Assembly: GCA_014871385.1 (NCBI GenBank)
Contig: CM026426.1
Location: 68,998,674-69,062,673, forward strand
Direction: 5' to 3'
Source: Ceratodon purpureus
Lineage: Eukaryota > Streptophyta > Bryopsida > Pseudoditrichales > Ditrichaceae
DNA length: 64,000 bases
Shown one piece after another: positions 21,187-33,923 of the stretch (within the stretch, counting starts at the first letter, position 1; each line of letters starts with the position of its first letter). The notes under the pieces were generated by a model, which did not search any database, had not been told where the DNA came from, and worked only from the letters and a program-made list of their open reading frames with translations. The position numbers and the translations under genes were made by a program.

Positions 21187-22386
21187 TTAACTCCCTTGCC
21201 TTATTTGGCGTCCAGTTAAAGCGATTAAGAATTTTTCATTTTTTATTTTTTTTAATTTTTAGAATGTTAGGTTTGATATAACTATGCTCAAAACATATAC
21301 CAATCCATCAAAGCCTTGCTGGCTTGATGTATCGGGGCCTCGGAGCTGAAAAGATGTGGCGCACGAGGGTACTGGTGCAAGGTTCGACTCCACTCTCCGA
21401 CACTCACCCCACCACGCTTTTCACTGCGCAATGGGTGACGCACATTTTTCTTATTTTTTAATTTTTTTAATTTTGCAGATCTCTGATTTGATATAAGTAT
21501 GCTCAAAAATTTTACTTACCTCGTCAAAGCCTTGCTGGTTGGTGTTCCGAGGTTTGAACTGACGTGGCAGCTCAGGGTGCTGTTGCCGGGTTCGAATCCT
21601 CCCTCACTCACCCCACCACGCTTCCCTCTGCGCAGTTGAACGCGCAAAATATTTTTATTTTCTCTTCTTCTAGAAGTTATTTTCACTAAGGTGTTCTTTT
21701 ACTGTATATGAAGATTTTACTATCACCATTTTCTCAATACTTAGAATTATGTTCAACCATTAGTATAGTCTCGTATAATTCTGAAACTAGATTAAGCAAC
21801 TGAATATCCTAGGTTCTTTCCAGAAGTATATAATCCAAAGTCTAATTGAGTTGAGTACCCCTATGGAAAATTTGAGAGACTCATTCCTTTTTTTGGCTCT
21901 CATAAAATTGTTTTCTAGAAGCACATCTAAAAACCTTGATATAGTAAAACATGCATGACCTCACGTATATCTGAAAAAAATCCTAAATCTCAAATTTTGA
22001 CAATTTTTGGAGAGGAGAAAATGTAATGTTACAAAAAAATTTGAAGCTTCTTCATGTACTCTTGGAGGCTGTCCTTCTAAAATTGGTAAACTTTTTGACT
22101 TGGGTCACTATGGTTTTTGAGTAGTGATTTGGTTATGAACATATTTCAGTTTTTTTTTATAAAAATGACCTAATTTTAGACTGCCTGTTGTGGACTTGAA
22201 ACCCAAAATTTCTACTTAGAGGTTTTAAAATTGGAATTTGACTTTGAAAATTTTTCCACTTACACATTGCGGTAGAGGGTGTATCTAGTAAAAAAATTAG
22301 GAAAAAATATTACTTTTAACGTTTTCATCTACGCTGCCCAAAATAGTATAAAGCCATTTCGGCTTTCCTGGGCACTTAGGGGTTAA
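21187..22386 (-). mobile_element. R1 copy 4, inverted, bounded by TTAA at both ends
   Basis: 1200 bp from TTAACTCCCTTGCCTTATTT to CACTTAGGGGTTAA. Reverse-complemented it matches copy 2 end to end at moderate identity, including the CCCCTAAGTGCCC terminus. Here, unlike copies 1-3, similarity stops at the right-hand TTAA as well, which supports TTAA as the true boundary. Non-coding. Confidence 0.65.
21269..21655 (+). repeat. two tandem tRNA-like modules in R1 copy 4
   Basis: Units at about 21269-21460 and 21461-21655. The first has a mutated box B (GGTTCGACTCC, still within consensus); the second has GGTTCGAATCC. Both are more diverged than the modules of copy 1. Confidence 0.6.
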
Positions 22387-23182
22387 TCTTGCCAAAATCT
22401 TGCCAAAGTCTATTATTACCCACACTGAATTTGCAGGTGCGCAGGGTTTACGACATATTACTTATATTGAAATTCATGTATTCTGTCTATTCAAAATTGT
22501 TAAGATTTTGAATAGATGATTTGTATAACTAATTAAAAATAGCGTGGCCCTCAAATTAGTTCGTTTTTTCTAGTTTCTACCGTCCTGTTTTATATAGATC
22601 TAAGGAAATCATTTGCTTCAGCATCACGAGGGTAATGAGAAACTTCTACTACCAACAAATTTGGAATGGGATATTATATAAATCCATATTACAGACTACA
22701 GTACTATAAACAATGAGGAAGACAAGAAGGTATGTGCTTTAACGTGAAATTTGCAATACTCTCGTGAGAAGTGCACATTCATCCAATGAAGCTCAATCAG
22801 GACAAGTTGTTTTAATATTCTTGAGTGTTGTTTGAAATGGATGATTTTGCAGTAGTTCAGGTTTTTACTGAGGTGGGATTGCATCATCATTCACTTATTG
22901 CTTACTCGAAATTTAAATTTCCGTGATTAATTAAAAATACATTAACATGCAGTTGATAATGTTGCTCAGTGCTCGGGCATTGTTTCTCACAGTACTCTGA
23001 TGCACTTTGAATTAATAGTCAAATTTAAAAAGCATCAAGTTTGAACCCTGTTTCCATACTCGAAATGACCGTACAAGAATTCTGGGACAATGTGGCTTCC
23101 ATTACAGACTTACGATATGGCAAACTTTGTATGGTAGGACGCATGCTCCATAGCAAAGCAGGCACCTCCAGATCAAGTCAAA
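22387..23182. other. AT-rich spacer
   Basis: No gene or repeat with clear ends seen between R1 copy 4 and the minus-strand transposase-like gene. Confidence 0.5.
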
Positions 23183-26100
23183 CTACAACTCTGTTATGTC
23201 GGTGACATGTTCATTCTCCCACTGATCTGTATCAGTTGTCGCCTGGGAATCCTCTTCACGGACAGGCTGGGTTCCGTGCGTCTCCACTGCCCCACTGCTT
23301 ATTCCACAAGGAATTTCATCGATGCCTGCACTATCTGGATGAGTGTGAGCCAACTCTGCAGAACTACTATTTGGAGCCACCCAGCGATTCCCATCTCTAT
23401 GACGACTTTGACGCCACACTCCCGAAGCTTCTGCAGCTCCCGAGGCCCACCAAGCATGCCGACGTCTTGCGGCCGCAGCTATGGCGCTTGGATCCACTGG
23501 AATAGCCCGGGATTCTTCCAATCTCCTCTGTTCCTTCCTGGTATACCGATGCTGAATGCAGCGGTACCACCATTGGTATTGTTGAACAATCACGCTAGTG
23601 CGAGCAGCTGTCCCTCCATGTTGTGTGTGACCTTGCGTTGCTGCTTTTGCTGCATGATGCGACTTTTCCATACCTTGACAGGACCAGACTGACAAACTGC
23701 CGTAGGTTTCAACGAACCATGGCCCATGCTTCACGAGTACGTGCTGCACACAGAAATATAAGAATTTAGGAGTTAGCGCCATGCCATGCCTAGCTAAGTA
23801 GTGAACAGAGCCTCAGGTACCATCGTAACTCCATTGCAACTTCCTATATTGAAGACACCAAAGCACATGTTGATCAGCATATAGAACCGTCCCTTACGAT
23901 ATAGTGGGTAACGTGCGTTTCTCCAAATGCTGCAAGGAAGGCCTTCCCAAAAGCATCCATCTTCGCCCTACAAGAGTCACGCTGTCCCTGCGTCAGCACA
24001 AGTCCTGTGAGATACGGCTGTAAATCCTCCAGTGCCTCCCAAACCCGCCATCGATTTTGTCGACCTTGCCCCCCTTCGAGGTTGTTGAATTCTGACATGC
24101 ACACTTCTTTCCACACCTTGTCATACGTGGACCATGTGCTTGGACGGAACAACCTCGCAGCCACCTTTCCACTCAAACTAGGCTTCATGACAACATTTGC
24201 ATTCTTTCCGGACCTCTTCTTATCCTGCTTCAGCTGGCAGTTGCCCCCCTCCACTCCTATCGCTGACAGAGTCTTCTCAATGGAATCCATAGCCTCTGCT
24301 CTCCTCCTCGGATCTTCCATGTTCCAGATGAACATGAAATGAAGGTGCAAGATTTTCTCAATAATACGAACCTGGGCATGGAGGGTACATATATGAGTGT
24401 GAGACAGCGGAATGGGCAGAATAGGCTTCCACCGTGGGTGCGTCTCAATATTGACGGGCTTCGGTGGGATCCTCGAAGCAAAAAGCCCCCCTTGCCAGTT
24501 ACCCTTGCCCTGTAGCCTGAATTCCCTTGCTGCTGCTGCGCTGCTGCAAGATTTTGATACCTCATGGATCTGCTCACAATAGATGCACGTCATCTTGCAT
24601 GTGGGACCGTGCTGAAGCCCATACATGCACTTAATCGTTTTCATATCAGCGGCTAGGTGCCACTCCACATTAAAACTGCCAACTCCCTCCACCACAAGTT
24701 GTTGGACCGCCATCTGTGCTGCAATCAACTCAGAGAACCTAGTCTTCTCAAATGCCCACTTCAGCACATCATAAGACTCTTTCCCTACTTGGAAACATCC
24801 TATGGGCCATATCTCTTGTTCGGATTGTACAGAGAAGTATCTCTCATGGTCTTTCTGGATGCTAGGATCTAAGGCTCGATTCATTAAGGTCAGACTCACT
24901 CTCTCGAATTTCTTCCCCTGTAGAACCTCTGCTTCATCAAGCTTCAGCACGAAGATCAGTGGACCGCCATTGCACTCTGCACAGCATGAACATATTATAC
25001 ACCTCGGTCACAGTTCACCTTGAATCTAGTACACAACAATCATAACATAAGCGCTTACGTTTGACTAAGTCCGATTATGCACACAAATGGAAAGTTACCT
25101 TCCGTCGTCATTTCGTAGAACATAACCATCGACCGTTGCACAACTTCCAACTCAACAAACAGACTGTTTTTGCTATCCAGAACAACCTCCTTTGCTGCTG
25201 TGACCACCTTTCCTCCCACCCGCACTTCTGGGATTGTGCGGCGTCCGTCAATATGGTAATAGTCCCCAATGAACTGTGGGAGCTTCAAGTTCATTTCTTT
25301 TCTCAACGAACCTAGTCGATGTGGCGCCGACAAAATACCAGATTTTATACCTGGTGCTACCATTCCAATGGGATTCTTCACCGTCCTGTATATCGCATCG
25401 TAACCTCTCACCGTCACTCCAGCGCTGTCGCATGCATCCAACATGCTATCAGAACCTATGCTATCCCCAATCTGCCTAATAACATCCTTTACTACACTTG
25501 CCTTTGCTTGGGACATCCTCGGCTGCTCCACCATTGCCGCCGCTTCAGCTGGCCTGAGGATACTGGCCAAGCATGCCGCCGTCTTCGCTTGCGTCGTAGA
25601 ATCACCGGCCAATCTCTTCTTACCACCGGCCACCTTGTTAGTGCTCCGAATTGCCGCCACGACTGCCGGCTGGAGCATGGCTCTCATAAGGGCCCTCTGT
25701 CGCTTGGCATGGCCGCTGCCGCCTGCAAGATCGGCCAAGCTCTTCATCGATTTCCCGTGCACCCTCTGGCGGAATCCACGGGGGGTTCGAACCATGGAAC
25801 GGAGCTTCTCCTCTAACTTTTGGTACTCCAGTTTGCATCTCTGCAGCTCAGTATCCATAGACTCAACTTTCTCACGATGATCCACATCATTCGCATGGGT
25901 GCGGTGCTCGCTGCGGGCTAGATTTCCACTAAGCTCCTCACATCTTGCTTCGAGCCTTTCCACGTCCAAGCAAAGGTTTCTTCGGTCAATCCCATCTTGG
26001 GCTGCTGCATCCAACGTGATGCTGGCCTCGGATTCAAGCCGCATGCATAAATTCCGAAGATGTTGAATCTGTCCCTCATACTCCGCGACCAGACCCTGCA

Positions 26101-26440
26101 ACGTCGAGACTCGTGACTCCAATTCCTGTACACTACCCCCTGTTTTCAAGCGTTTTGTATAACCAAGCATCCCATTCTCACCTTCACAGAGGAACTCTAA
26201 ATAATCTTTTGTGCTCCTGAAAGACGGGGGTTCTTCAGTTCTAGGATCGATAGGCCATATGCGTCCATCCACCCACAGATCGATATTACTCTCACCCCGT
26301 GCTCTCCTCAGTGGAAAACTACTTCTCGACGCCTGGGTATCCAGTGACTTCCCTCTCCGGATTAGTGGTGCACACTTGCTTGGCAATTTAATCTGCGGAA
26401 TATACGAACAACATGTGTTTGTGACATCAGAGAGAGCCAT
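23183..26440 (-). CDS. three-exon transposase-like gene with coiled coil
   Basis: Exons: 26440 (possible start) to 25099, 24976-23898, 23743-23183. The introns (25098-24977 and 23897-23744) have GT-AG ends, and both junctions join in phase (YEMTTE/ECNGGPLIFVL and THYI/HVLVKHGPWF). Parts: polar N-terminus, coiled coil (about 26110-25800), basic KRLAG region, then a core with FVLKLDEAEV, VEWHLAADMKTIKCMYGL, a CxxxCxxC-type cluster (CKMTCIYC) and a C-terminal HGPWFVETYGSLSVWSCQGMEK motif, then a Q/R-rich tail. I recall this arrangement from uncharacterised transposon-like proteins of many eukaryotes; the two aspartates could belong to an RNase H-like catalytic core, but this is inference. No stop interrupts the exons. 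An upstream exon is possible because TATTCCGCAG at about 26396 could also act as an acceptor. Confidence 0.7.
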
Positions 26441-26530
26441 GCTGCAGCACTTGACGTTGCTCACGACGGAACGGTTAATTTTCCTAATCAGCAGATCTGG
26501 AATCAGACACACGCACACCCGCCAAAACAT

Positions 26531-29500
26531 TCACTTTGGCGCCAGAGAATGCCACGAGACAGTTCTACCGCCCTTTTCGGAGACCCCCTTCCCGCCTGAA
26601 ACTGCCTTGCTGGTCTTTAGAATACTTATTTTTCCTGGGTACAACTGAACCAGAAACGATAGTTTGCGGAAATAGTGCGGGGTACACAAAGCTCAAAACA
26701 ATATTCTAGTTCCTTGGTTTTGGGTACAGTTCGTTGACCTTGGAATTTTATATAGTATCAGTCACTCCACACGTTGGGTGACTCCGGTTTTATAATTTGG
26801 AAACCTCGAGGCATGGTTGGTACACCATAGCCTTCTCATGATCGATCCTCCCTGCCCGACCCTTGCTGGCTGGTTGCCCACTTCGAAAATTGTACAGAGA
26901 TTACCCTGCCCCTTAAGCCCTTGCAGGGCCTCTCACAGACCCAAAATAATCTCTAATGATTATCTTGGAATGTAAATGGCTTTGGTTTTAAATTGATGTC
27001 TACTTTATTTTTACCAATCTGCAATCTCCGTTTTTGTAGGAGCATCTATACTAATACTGACAAACTATTTCAACTATGTGGTTTTTGAATTTTTCAACTC
27101 TGTGGTTTGAGAATTATTAAAAAGAAATTACTATTGCTTTTGTTAACCAGTTTTAGGATTGGGGTTTGGTGGTTTATCACCTTAATAGATGGTAGTATGA
27201 AAGTGGCTTGATGGTATTCTGGAATGTGAAAAATGTTTCATGGAGTTAAATGTGTGAGTGTAGTTCGATAGTATAGTATATGGTAGTAGTTTAGTGTATC
27301 ATGTGGGATATCATCTGGTTTGCTTGTTGAAAAACTCTTTGAAAGTTCCCGAGATAGTCTGTATAGTTCAATGGGTGGTATTATCTCTGATAAGCAATGG
27401 GGTCATGTGAAAGAGTCCAACAGTGTGTGATAGAAAACTTCTGCAATGAACCATGTAAGACTCCTTAAACGCCAGTGTCTCAAAAAATTTAGCTGCAATC
27501 CCCATGCTCTAATCTGATCTTTGAAACCAGCAAAACGGAGATTCCTCAATATCCATGGCACCACGATCACATAGCTCACCTAGCTCGACAACCGCTACAA
27601 TTTGCAATCCCCAAACTCACATGCTTCCAAAATTCTCAAAGAAAGCAAAACTAGTAACCAACAAATGGAACCTGTTGTTATTTAACATTCTAGGGTACAA
27701 ACTTGTACTCTAAACACGCCAAAATAATAATTTGTTCTCAACCTAACACGTTTAAAAAAAAAACAGTTCAATGCATTTGAAGTATATGTTGTACCATATA
27801 AAAATTAATTAGGTTGAGATGCTCTTCTTATGATTAAAAATAGTGAATCAAGTTTTGCAGAATTTTATTTAGACTCCTACACAGACAACTAAATCTAAAA
27901 ATACATAGAGAACTATTAGTAATTTTCGTAGGAGTAATAGCACTGATCAAACATGTATATGGGCCCATTACATACACATGTTGAACATCCTATCCAATTT
28001 GTGTTAATTACATTTCTTAGATTAAACTGTTGCTATGAGACTCAAATCAAATTATACGGTTTAGACGTTTCCAAATAATGTAATAAAAAAAAATTGATTA
28101 TTTTTTTTGGATTTTAATATTCTTACTACTATCAATAATTTGTCACAGGTCGTGAGTCGTGACCCTTTTTTTGGATTTACACCAACAATTTGGACGACAA
28201 CTCACATATAATCCCCTTGTTCAAGAATGGTACCCTGCTAACAAAACTTTCATCTAATAAGAAGGTACAATATGTGTTTTTACGTTGAAGCTCTGTTTTT
28301 CGGAGTAAAATTGGTCCTAAGGTTATTCCAATGTCAATTATAGAAAAAAAATAGAGTCATTCTAAAATTTAGCTTGAGTTTTAAAAGATACAATTAATTT
28401 TGCTTTGTTAAATATTATAGATTCTCTTTTTTTAATAATTTTTTACTCCACTTAGTTGTAAACAGTCCAAAGCGTAGTGATTTTACTCTATTTAGTCCGT
28501 AAGTCTTCATGGTCTCTTAATTCCAAGGAAACTAATTCTCCCATCATTCCATCCTTGAAACCTTATTTATTTTCAGTTTGAAGACCCCTATACTCTTTAA
28601 TGTCTATTAACTATTTAGAGTGATTAAATAAAATTATATTTAATTTAACACACAGTAAATAATTCAAATACCAAATGACTTTACAAATAACTCTCGCGTA
28701 CAAATGCCATTGTTTTCTGCTTCGAGTGTTAGGTGTTTCTATCTTTTTTTCCCCCAAATTTTTGGAAGATCAAATCCGAATATAGGACAGAGTATACTGA
28801 TCATGTTCCAAATTTTCATGAACTGGGCAGATGACAATTTGATCAGGAACTTGTGACAAGAACTTGTGATAGGAACTTGTGATAGGAACTTGTGACACTG
28901 GGACAACTTAGAAATTTGGAACAATTTTTTTAAATTTTTTTTTTTTTTAAGTCAAATGCTGAAAATTTTGAAACATTATTTCGCTGACTAACTTTCAACG
29001 GATTGCACTGAGATGACATGGGAACATAAGTTAGCTGACCATGCGATCATAATTTTCCTGTTCTCCTCTTGGTCAGCTGTCGTAATGGGCAGATGGGTCC
29101 ATGTTGACAATGTGATAGACTAGTGGCAAAATGGCTTGCCTCTAGACTTCCGGCCTTCCACATGGGGCACTCAATTTTGTTGGACTTCATGGAACCCAAT
29201 ACAAATGCCTAGAATTAGAGTCCAAAAGCCACAAAGTGACTGTTGATTGCTAATTCGTCAAGAGTCTAGGCGAGGTCAAGGAAGGATCAGGGAAGAGTGT
29301 TATCTATTACAATTTTCTTAACATTTTTTTTCAAATATACCGGTAATCATTGCAAATATTGCTTGTGTCAGAGCCTATTGATTATGACAATGATAATACA
29401 GAAGAGGTCATGAACTTCACAAAATGTTTCCGAGACTTTTTGATGTTTTGAAGAGTATGTGACCTTACTATTGTAGTACAATAAAAAACGTATGCCCAAA
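26531..29500. other. long AT-rich spacer
   Basis: No gene seen. It contains the inverted copy of the 35-base segment from position 253 (about 26925-26960) and a small tandem repeat at 28845-28896. Otherwise low-complexity AT-rich DNA with short frames only. Confidence 0.5.
28845..28896 (+). repeat. four-copy 13-14 base tandem repeat
   Basis: The word AGGAACTTGTGAT is repeated about four times with small changes. Confidence 0.8.
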
Positions 29501-30549
29501 AATGATTCTAAAGGAAAACATTTTGTAAACAATGAATGAAAATAGAATAAATTACTTTTAGTAATATTTTCCTATCTCTAAGTGATTTACAGCCCTTATC
29601 AGTGATATCAGGTGAGGGTGAGCCCACATTTTGCCATATAATTCCACTGGGTGAGTGAAACGTCGCTACTGCCCACTGTCCACTAACAAGAGAGAGTCTC
29701 AGAAACCGTCCTAGAATGAACCACTCGCATTGCCAATACCTTGTTTGCAAAACGGAGAGACTAGACCTCAGCGAATCATTTCCCTCCCTGGAGAACCGGC
29801 CACTCTGTTGTAAGATTGGGCAGAAGTTGGGCGTAGTGATGGCCTGGTATTCTGAGGGACGGATGTGTGAGGCTAGAACGAGAAGGAAGAGCGCGAAAAG
29901 ATGCGGACGACGACAGCGCTGGTAATGGGCTGCCACAATATGCTCTGGAGGAGCCCAGAAAGAGGAGATACGACAATGTCCATTAGTGTAGTCTGCCAAC
30001 AGAAATCGTAGGGGCCGTCATAGAGTCTCCAGGGACGGACTGAGTAAATATTGGATGGCACATTTCATTCTCGTGGAAGGCCTCGTCAGCGGAGGGGTCT
30101 GCTTCGCGGCTTTGTCGTAATCGGGAATTGTTCTTCCTAAGCTTATCTTAGAACTCAGGTTTTGGCTTTTCTGGATGATAGGACACCGCTCTCGGTTTAT
30201 AGTGTAATATCGTGGCCGGCGGAAGTGAATGCATTGCACGCAGAGATATATTGTCACTCAGTGGCATTGGATGTGTGAGGCGGCGGCGCAAAGATTTCAT
30301 CCTGTCGTGTACTACAGATTCCCTTGAGCAGGGCGCATGACGATCCTTTGGCCTACGGGCCATGGAAGGGCTGTATACAGAGGCTGCAGCTGCGCAGATT
30401 GCGACTTGGGATTGTTGGAGAAGGAGAAATTTCGACCCTCGTTTGTTCACCACTTCTGTCCACAGGTAAGTCGTGATTACAAAGGCGTATGCACGCATCG
30501 GTCCCTTTTGAAGTTCTGCTCAGTAGACTGTGATTGTTGTATTTCGAAA
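29501..30549. other. region of short frames, no gene supported
   Basis: Several frames of 60-163 codons on both strands overlap each other. None has a recognisable motif. It may be the decayed 5' part of the remnant that follows on the plus strand. Confidence 0.35.
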
Positions 30550-30950
30550 TGGAGGGTACAAGCTTTGCCGCAGAAGTTGTGTGGGGCGTAGTAATTGAGG
30601 ACTTCGACGACGATGGAAACCCTATTGACCTCATCAATGGTCAGTTGTTCATGAATCTTGGAAATTGGTCACTAGAGCTCTAGAGCAAGTTTTTTGGGGA
30701 TCTGGACATTGTAGATAACTGCATTTGGCCACGCCTGATGTACGTCGAGAACGCATATGAGAACTATCTAATATGTACCTCACTGCGAGGTGTCTGCAAG
30801 ACTTGGATGCATTAAGTGGACAATACCAAAGCTTACAGCGACGGCTGAGACGCCTAGTTAGGAGGGGTACATGGGTCCGGTGATGGTTCGTCGAATTCAA
30901 ACTCCAGCTCAAACTACGACCACGACTTTTAGATTCGGGTGAAGGTCTTG
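30550..30950 (+). pseudogene. F-box-like gene remnant
   Basis: One continuous phase from ATG at 30550 reads MEGTSFAAEVVWGVVIEDFD, then ...FGDLDIVDNCIWPRLMYVEN and SLRGVCKTWMH, and is broken by TAG and TAA codons before an acidic, serine-rich tail (GSGDGSSNSNSSS). The IWPRLM...LRGVCKTW arrangement resembles degenerate F-box domains. F-box proteins recruit substrates to SCF ubiquitin ligases. This copy cannot make a full protein. Confidence 0.45.
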
Positions 30951-31727
30951 GAATGTTGTTGTCCCTTCATAGTCTACATCGCTAGGAAGGAGGGGAATCC
31001 AAGGAGAAGTTCTATCGTGTCGCTTGAGAACTCGTTCATCATTGAAAGGGGACTATCTACGTAGCTTTGGCTAGGGTATTTAGAGTATAAATCTGCGTTG
31101 TTAGGATGTTGAAGCTGCAACAATCATTTCATGTCGATTTGTTTTAGACTTAGTGACGTTAAGCAGTATCGGAATGTACATTGATTCCTTTAAGGGAGTC
31201 TTGTTCTATCTCCCACGCAACGTACAAGTGCATGAATTACTTCTTACTTGCCTAGCAGTACCCTACTATATTTCGGACTTCTGAAATTGTCATTTCCCCT
31301 TTAATGTGAAGTTTGAATTTTGTCCGTGGTAATGCATAATGTCATTCGAAAACCTCTATTTGTAATGCCGTTGTGTCCTATGTCGCGCAGGATTACGTCC
31401 AAAAGGTCTGTCATTGTACCTTATCACTGGACTGCCCCGGGGCCAATTACGGGAAGACGATGACGTCAAATGGGTTCATTCCTGTGCGACCTCAAAGTCA
31501 GGTGTGTATCCTCATAGAGAACAATCCTTACGGAGGTATGCTTTCTACACTGTCGCCGGCAATTACAATGTCTACATTCTGTGTTTATTGAGGTTGAACA
31601 ACCTCATGTGCATTGAACCTGAAATGATCGCAGGTAGATGTGCCTCTCTCGACAGTCCCCGTACCTTCAAAGAGCGTAGAGAATTCAGGCATCCCTGGGA
31701 TTCCAAGCTTCCAACAGCGGCCTTTGT

Positions 31728-32899
31728 ATGTCTAACCATGGGGAGGACACGTCGTTTATGAGGGGAGTGGCACACATTCTGGAGGGGTTAGTCATGCCGC
31801 ACAAGGGCATGTGCAATTCATGTATTTCAGATTTCCAACGAGAATCGCTGCAGCAAGCTCCAAACCAACACTTGCATGGCCACGGAGGTAGGTTCGGATC
31901 ACCTCCCATGGGCCCGTCCCCCATCGCTCATGCGAATGGGGGATTGACCTATGTTGGTTCTGGAGGCTACGTACATGCAAGGTCACCTTTGGTACAAGGC
32001 ATTCACTCTACGTCACTTAATGTTGGTAGTTGTAGCTCTCATAGCGTCGGGCAGATATATATGGCCGGGATGGAGACATAGGTGTGGAATGACACTACCC
32101 CTCATAGTCGAGCAAAGGAAGATTTGATCCATCGTCCACAATTTCAATCTACGCATTTTGGATCACCTTCCTCCAGCACAACACTTACACCGGCAATGGA
32201 GCACGCACAAGGAAAGCAAGCAATTGCAATGGTGCAAAGTGAATCAGGGTCTTTGGGAGGGGACCGGGACAAGAGAATTGAATTGTGGGAAGAATCCAAG
32301 AGGACTAGGCAAAGGAAACTGCATAGGTTGGCCAAGCGACATTCAAAGAAAACTCCCGTAATTGGCCGATCAAGGTCCCTACAACTCCAGGTGGAGACAT
32401 ACATGAAGGTTACAAACTGTTTGTGCATCGTTTGTTTAGAGCTCAGGCTCGCAGGTTTTTGAAAGTCGAGGTCATCAAGTTCAAGAACCACCCTAAGAAG
32501 GATGTAGAACAGACGCTCAATATCATACGAAGACAGTTTGCTTTTGAGCCAGAACTCCCGGATGAGTACATACTGAACAACCTGGAGAAGGCTATGAGTA
32601 AGTGCCGTTACCAATGGAGAAATTTCTGGAAGGCAACATGGAGAGGACAGAAACATGAGCAGTGTCTAGAGGAGTCTTTCCCTGCACTTGTCACTTACTG
32701 GCAAACATTAGAATCAGAAGAGGAAGCCAGGGCGTTGGAAGTGGAGATGCAAGAAAATCACGACCAAGCGACGGCTCAGGCTCTTCTGGCAGACCAAGCT
32801 CCGCCAAACCTTGTTACACCATGGGATGTAGGGACGACTGTCCATATTCATTCTTTTATATGTAGGATGCGATTTATATTTTCAAGTACTTTGATCTAA
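31728..32899 (+). pseudogene. plant-transposase-like (Transposase_24-like) remnant
   Basis: The first part (31728-32462) is a Gly/His/Ser-rich segment then a basic helix, open except for one TAG at 32079-32081. From about 32335 to 32840, in another phase, comes RNWPIKVPTTPGGD, HRLFRAQARRFLKVEV, a FEPELPDEYI segment and KCRYQWRNFWKATWRGQKHE, followed by an ALVTYWQTLESEEEAR helix. This arrangement resembles the plant Ptta/En/Spm accessory (Transposase_24) proteins as I remember them. The phase change could be an intron or a frameshift. Likely a relic. Confidence 0.45.
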
Positions 32900-33380
32900 A
32901 TTTATTTGTCAGTTCATATAACCTTACAGTGGAGACACTTATGGAGAAGTTCAGAACCGAAGAGTCTACATAAAAGTAATGAGGTGTGTCATGCAGGGGG
33001 CGTTCGGGGAGTGCGACGACGACTCTATGTTATGGGGGAGTATGGATGGTCCTTCGCAATCCGACTCATTGATGACGCCGTCGCAGTCAGTGCGTTACCC
33101 AAACTTAATGGTAATTCACGCTGTAATTAAATTTGTATCGCTGTATAAGACCCGAAAGTGCAGAACACGATTTAGATATACTTCTGATAAAATGTTCTCA
33201 ACGTCCATGATATACTGCAACGGTAAATGCCTGAAATAGAAGGCAGGTCCACTTTTTGAAACGCCTTCCAGTTCAAATTGTCTATGTTTTTCGATACAAG
33301 TGTACTTGTTCCGGGTCGTTCCTTCACCGATTTTTAGTCGAACCCCTAGCCATAACCAGTCCGGATTGTCAAGTTCAAAC

Positions 33381-33680
33381 ATGACGATGAGGTTTGCGAT
33401 TGTAGTTGTCATTGTATGTGCTTTGTGTCACCTTCTCTTGATCAGAGTCCTGGGGCCCGTCGTTGTCCTCGCAGTCTCTGCAACGTTGTCGTATTTCCGC
33501 CCCTGGCGAGCATTCCACCAACGGACAACCCCAAATGCCTACGGGATTCTTGATTCTGTCGCAGAAGTCTTCTATGATGCAGAGGATGTGGAAAATTTGG
33601 CCCTACCGGGTTCCTCTGATTTCAGGGATGTTGATGATGGCCGCGAGGACACCGATGAATCGAAGCATGAGTCTCGTTAG
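33381..33680 (+). CDS. small putative membrane protein, doubtful
   Basis: A 100-codon frame starting MTMRFAIVVVIVCALCHLLL with two closely spaced hydrophobic segments, followed by an acidic tail (DVDDGREDTDESKHESR). It could be a small membrane protein or an exon of the neighbouring decayed gene. No family recognised. Confidence 0.3.
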   Translation: MTMRFAIVVVIVCALCHLLLIRVLGPVVVLAVSATLSYFRPWRAFHQRTTPNAYGILDSVAEVFYDAEDVENLALPGSSDFRDVDDGREDTDESKHESR

Positions 33681-33695
33681 TCCACCTCTACCACC

Positions 33696-33923
33696 AATGC
33701 AGTGCGACTTACTGTAATTTCTGACTTACCTGAGGATATATTAGTGTGCCTAATATGGCCTTCGGTCCCGTCCTCGGACACACACTTCTCGGAGAAGATT
33801 CAATCCATGGCAACAATAAGGAGTGTATGTCGATCTTGGAGAGAGAGTGCGGAGGGTACATCAGTTTTCAGGGATTACGTGGAGAGCTGGGTGGATCATC
33901 TGTGTTATAAATATTCGGCCTAA
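33696..33923 (+). pseudogene. second F-box-like remnant
   Basis: After a possible splice acceptor (CCAATGCAG) the frame reads VISDLPEDILVCLIWPSV, then MATIRSVCRSWRESAEGTSV. This looks more like a classical F-box (LPEDILxxI...LRxVCRxW) than the one at 30.5 kb. It is too short to stand alone; it may be one exon of a broken gene. Confidence 0.4.
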
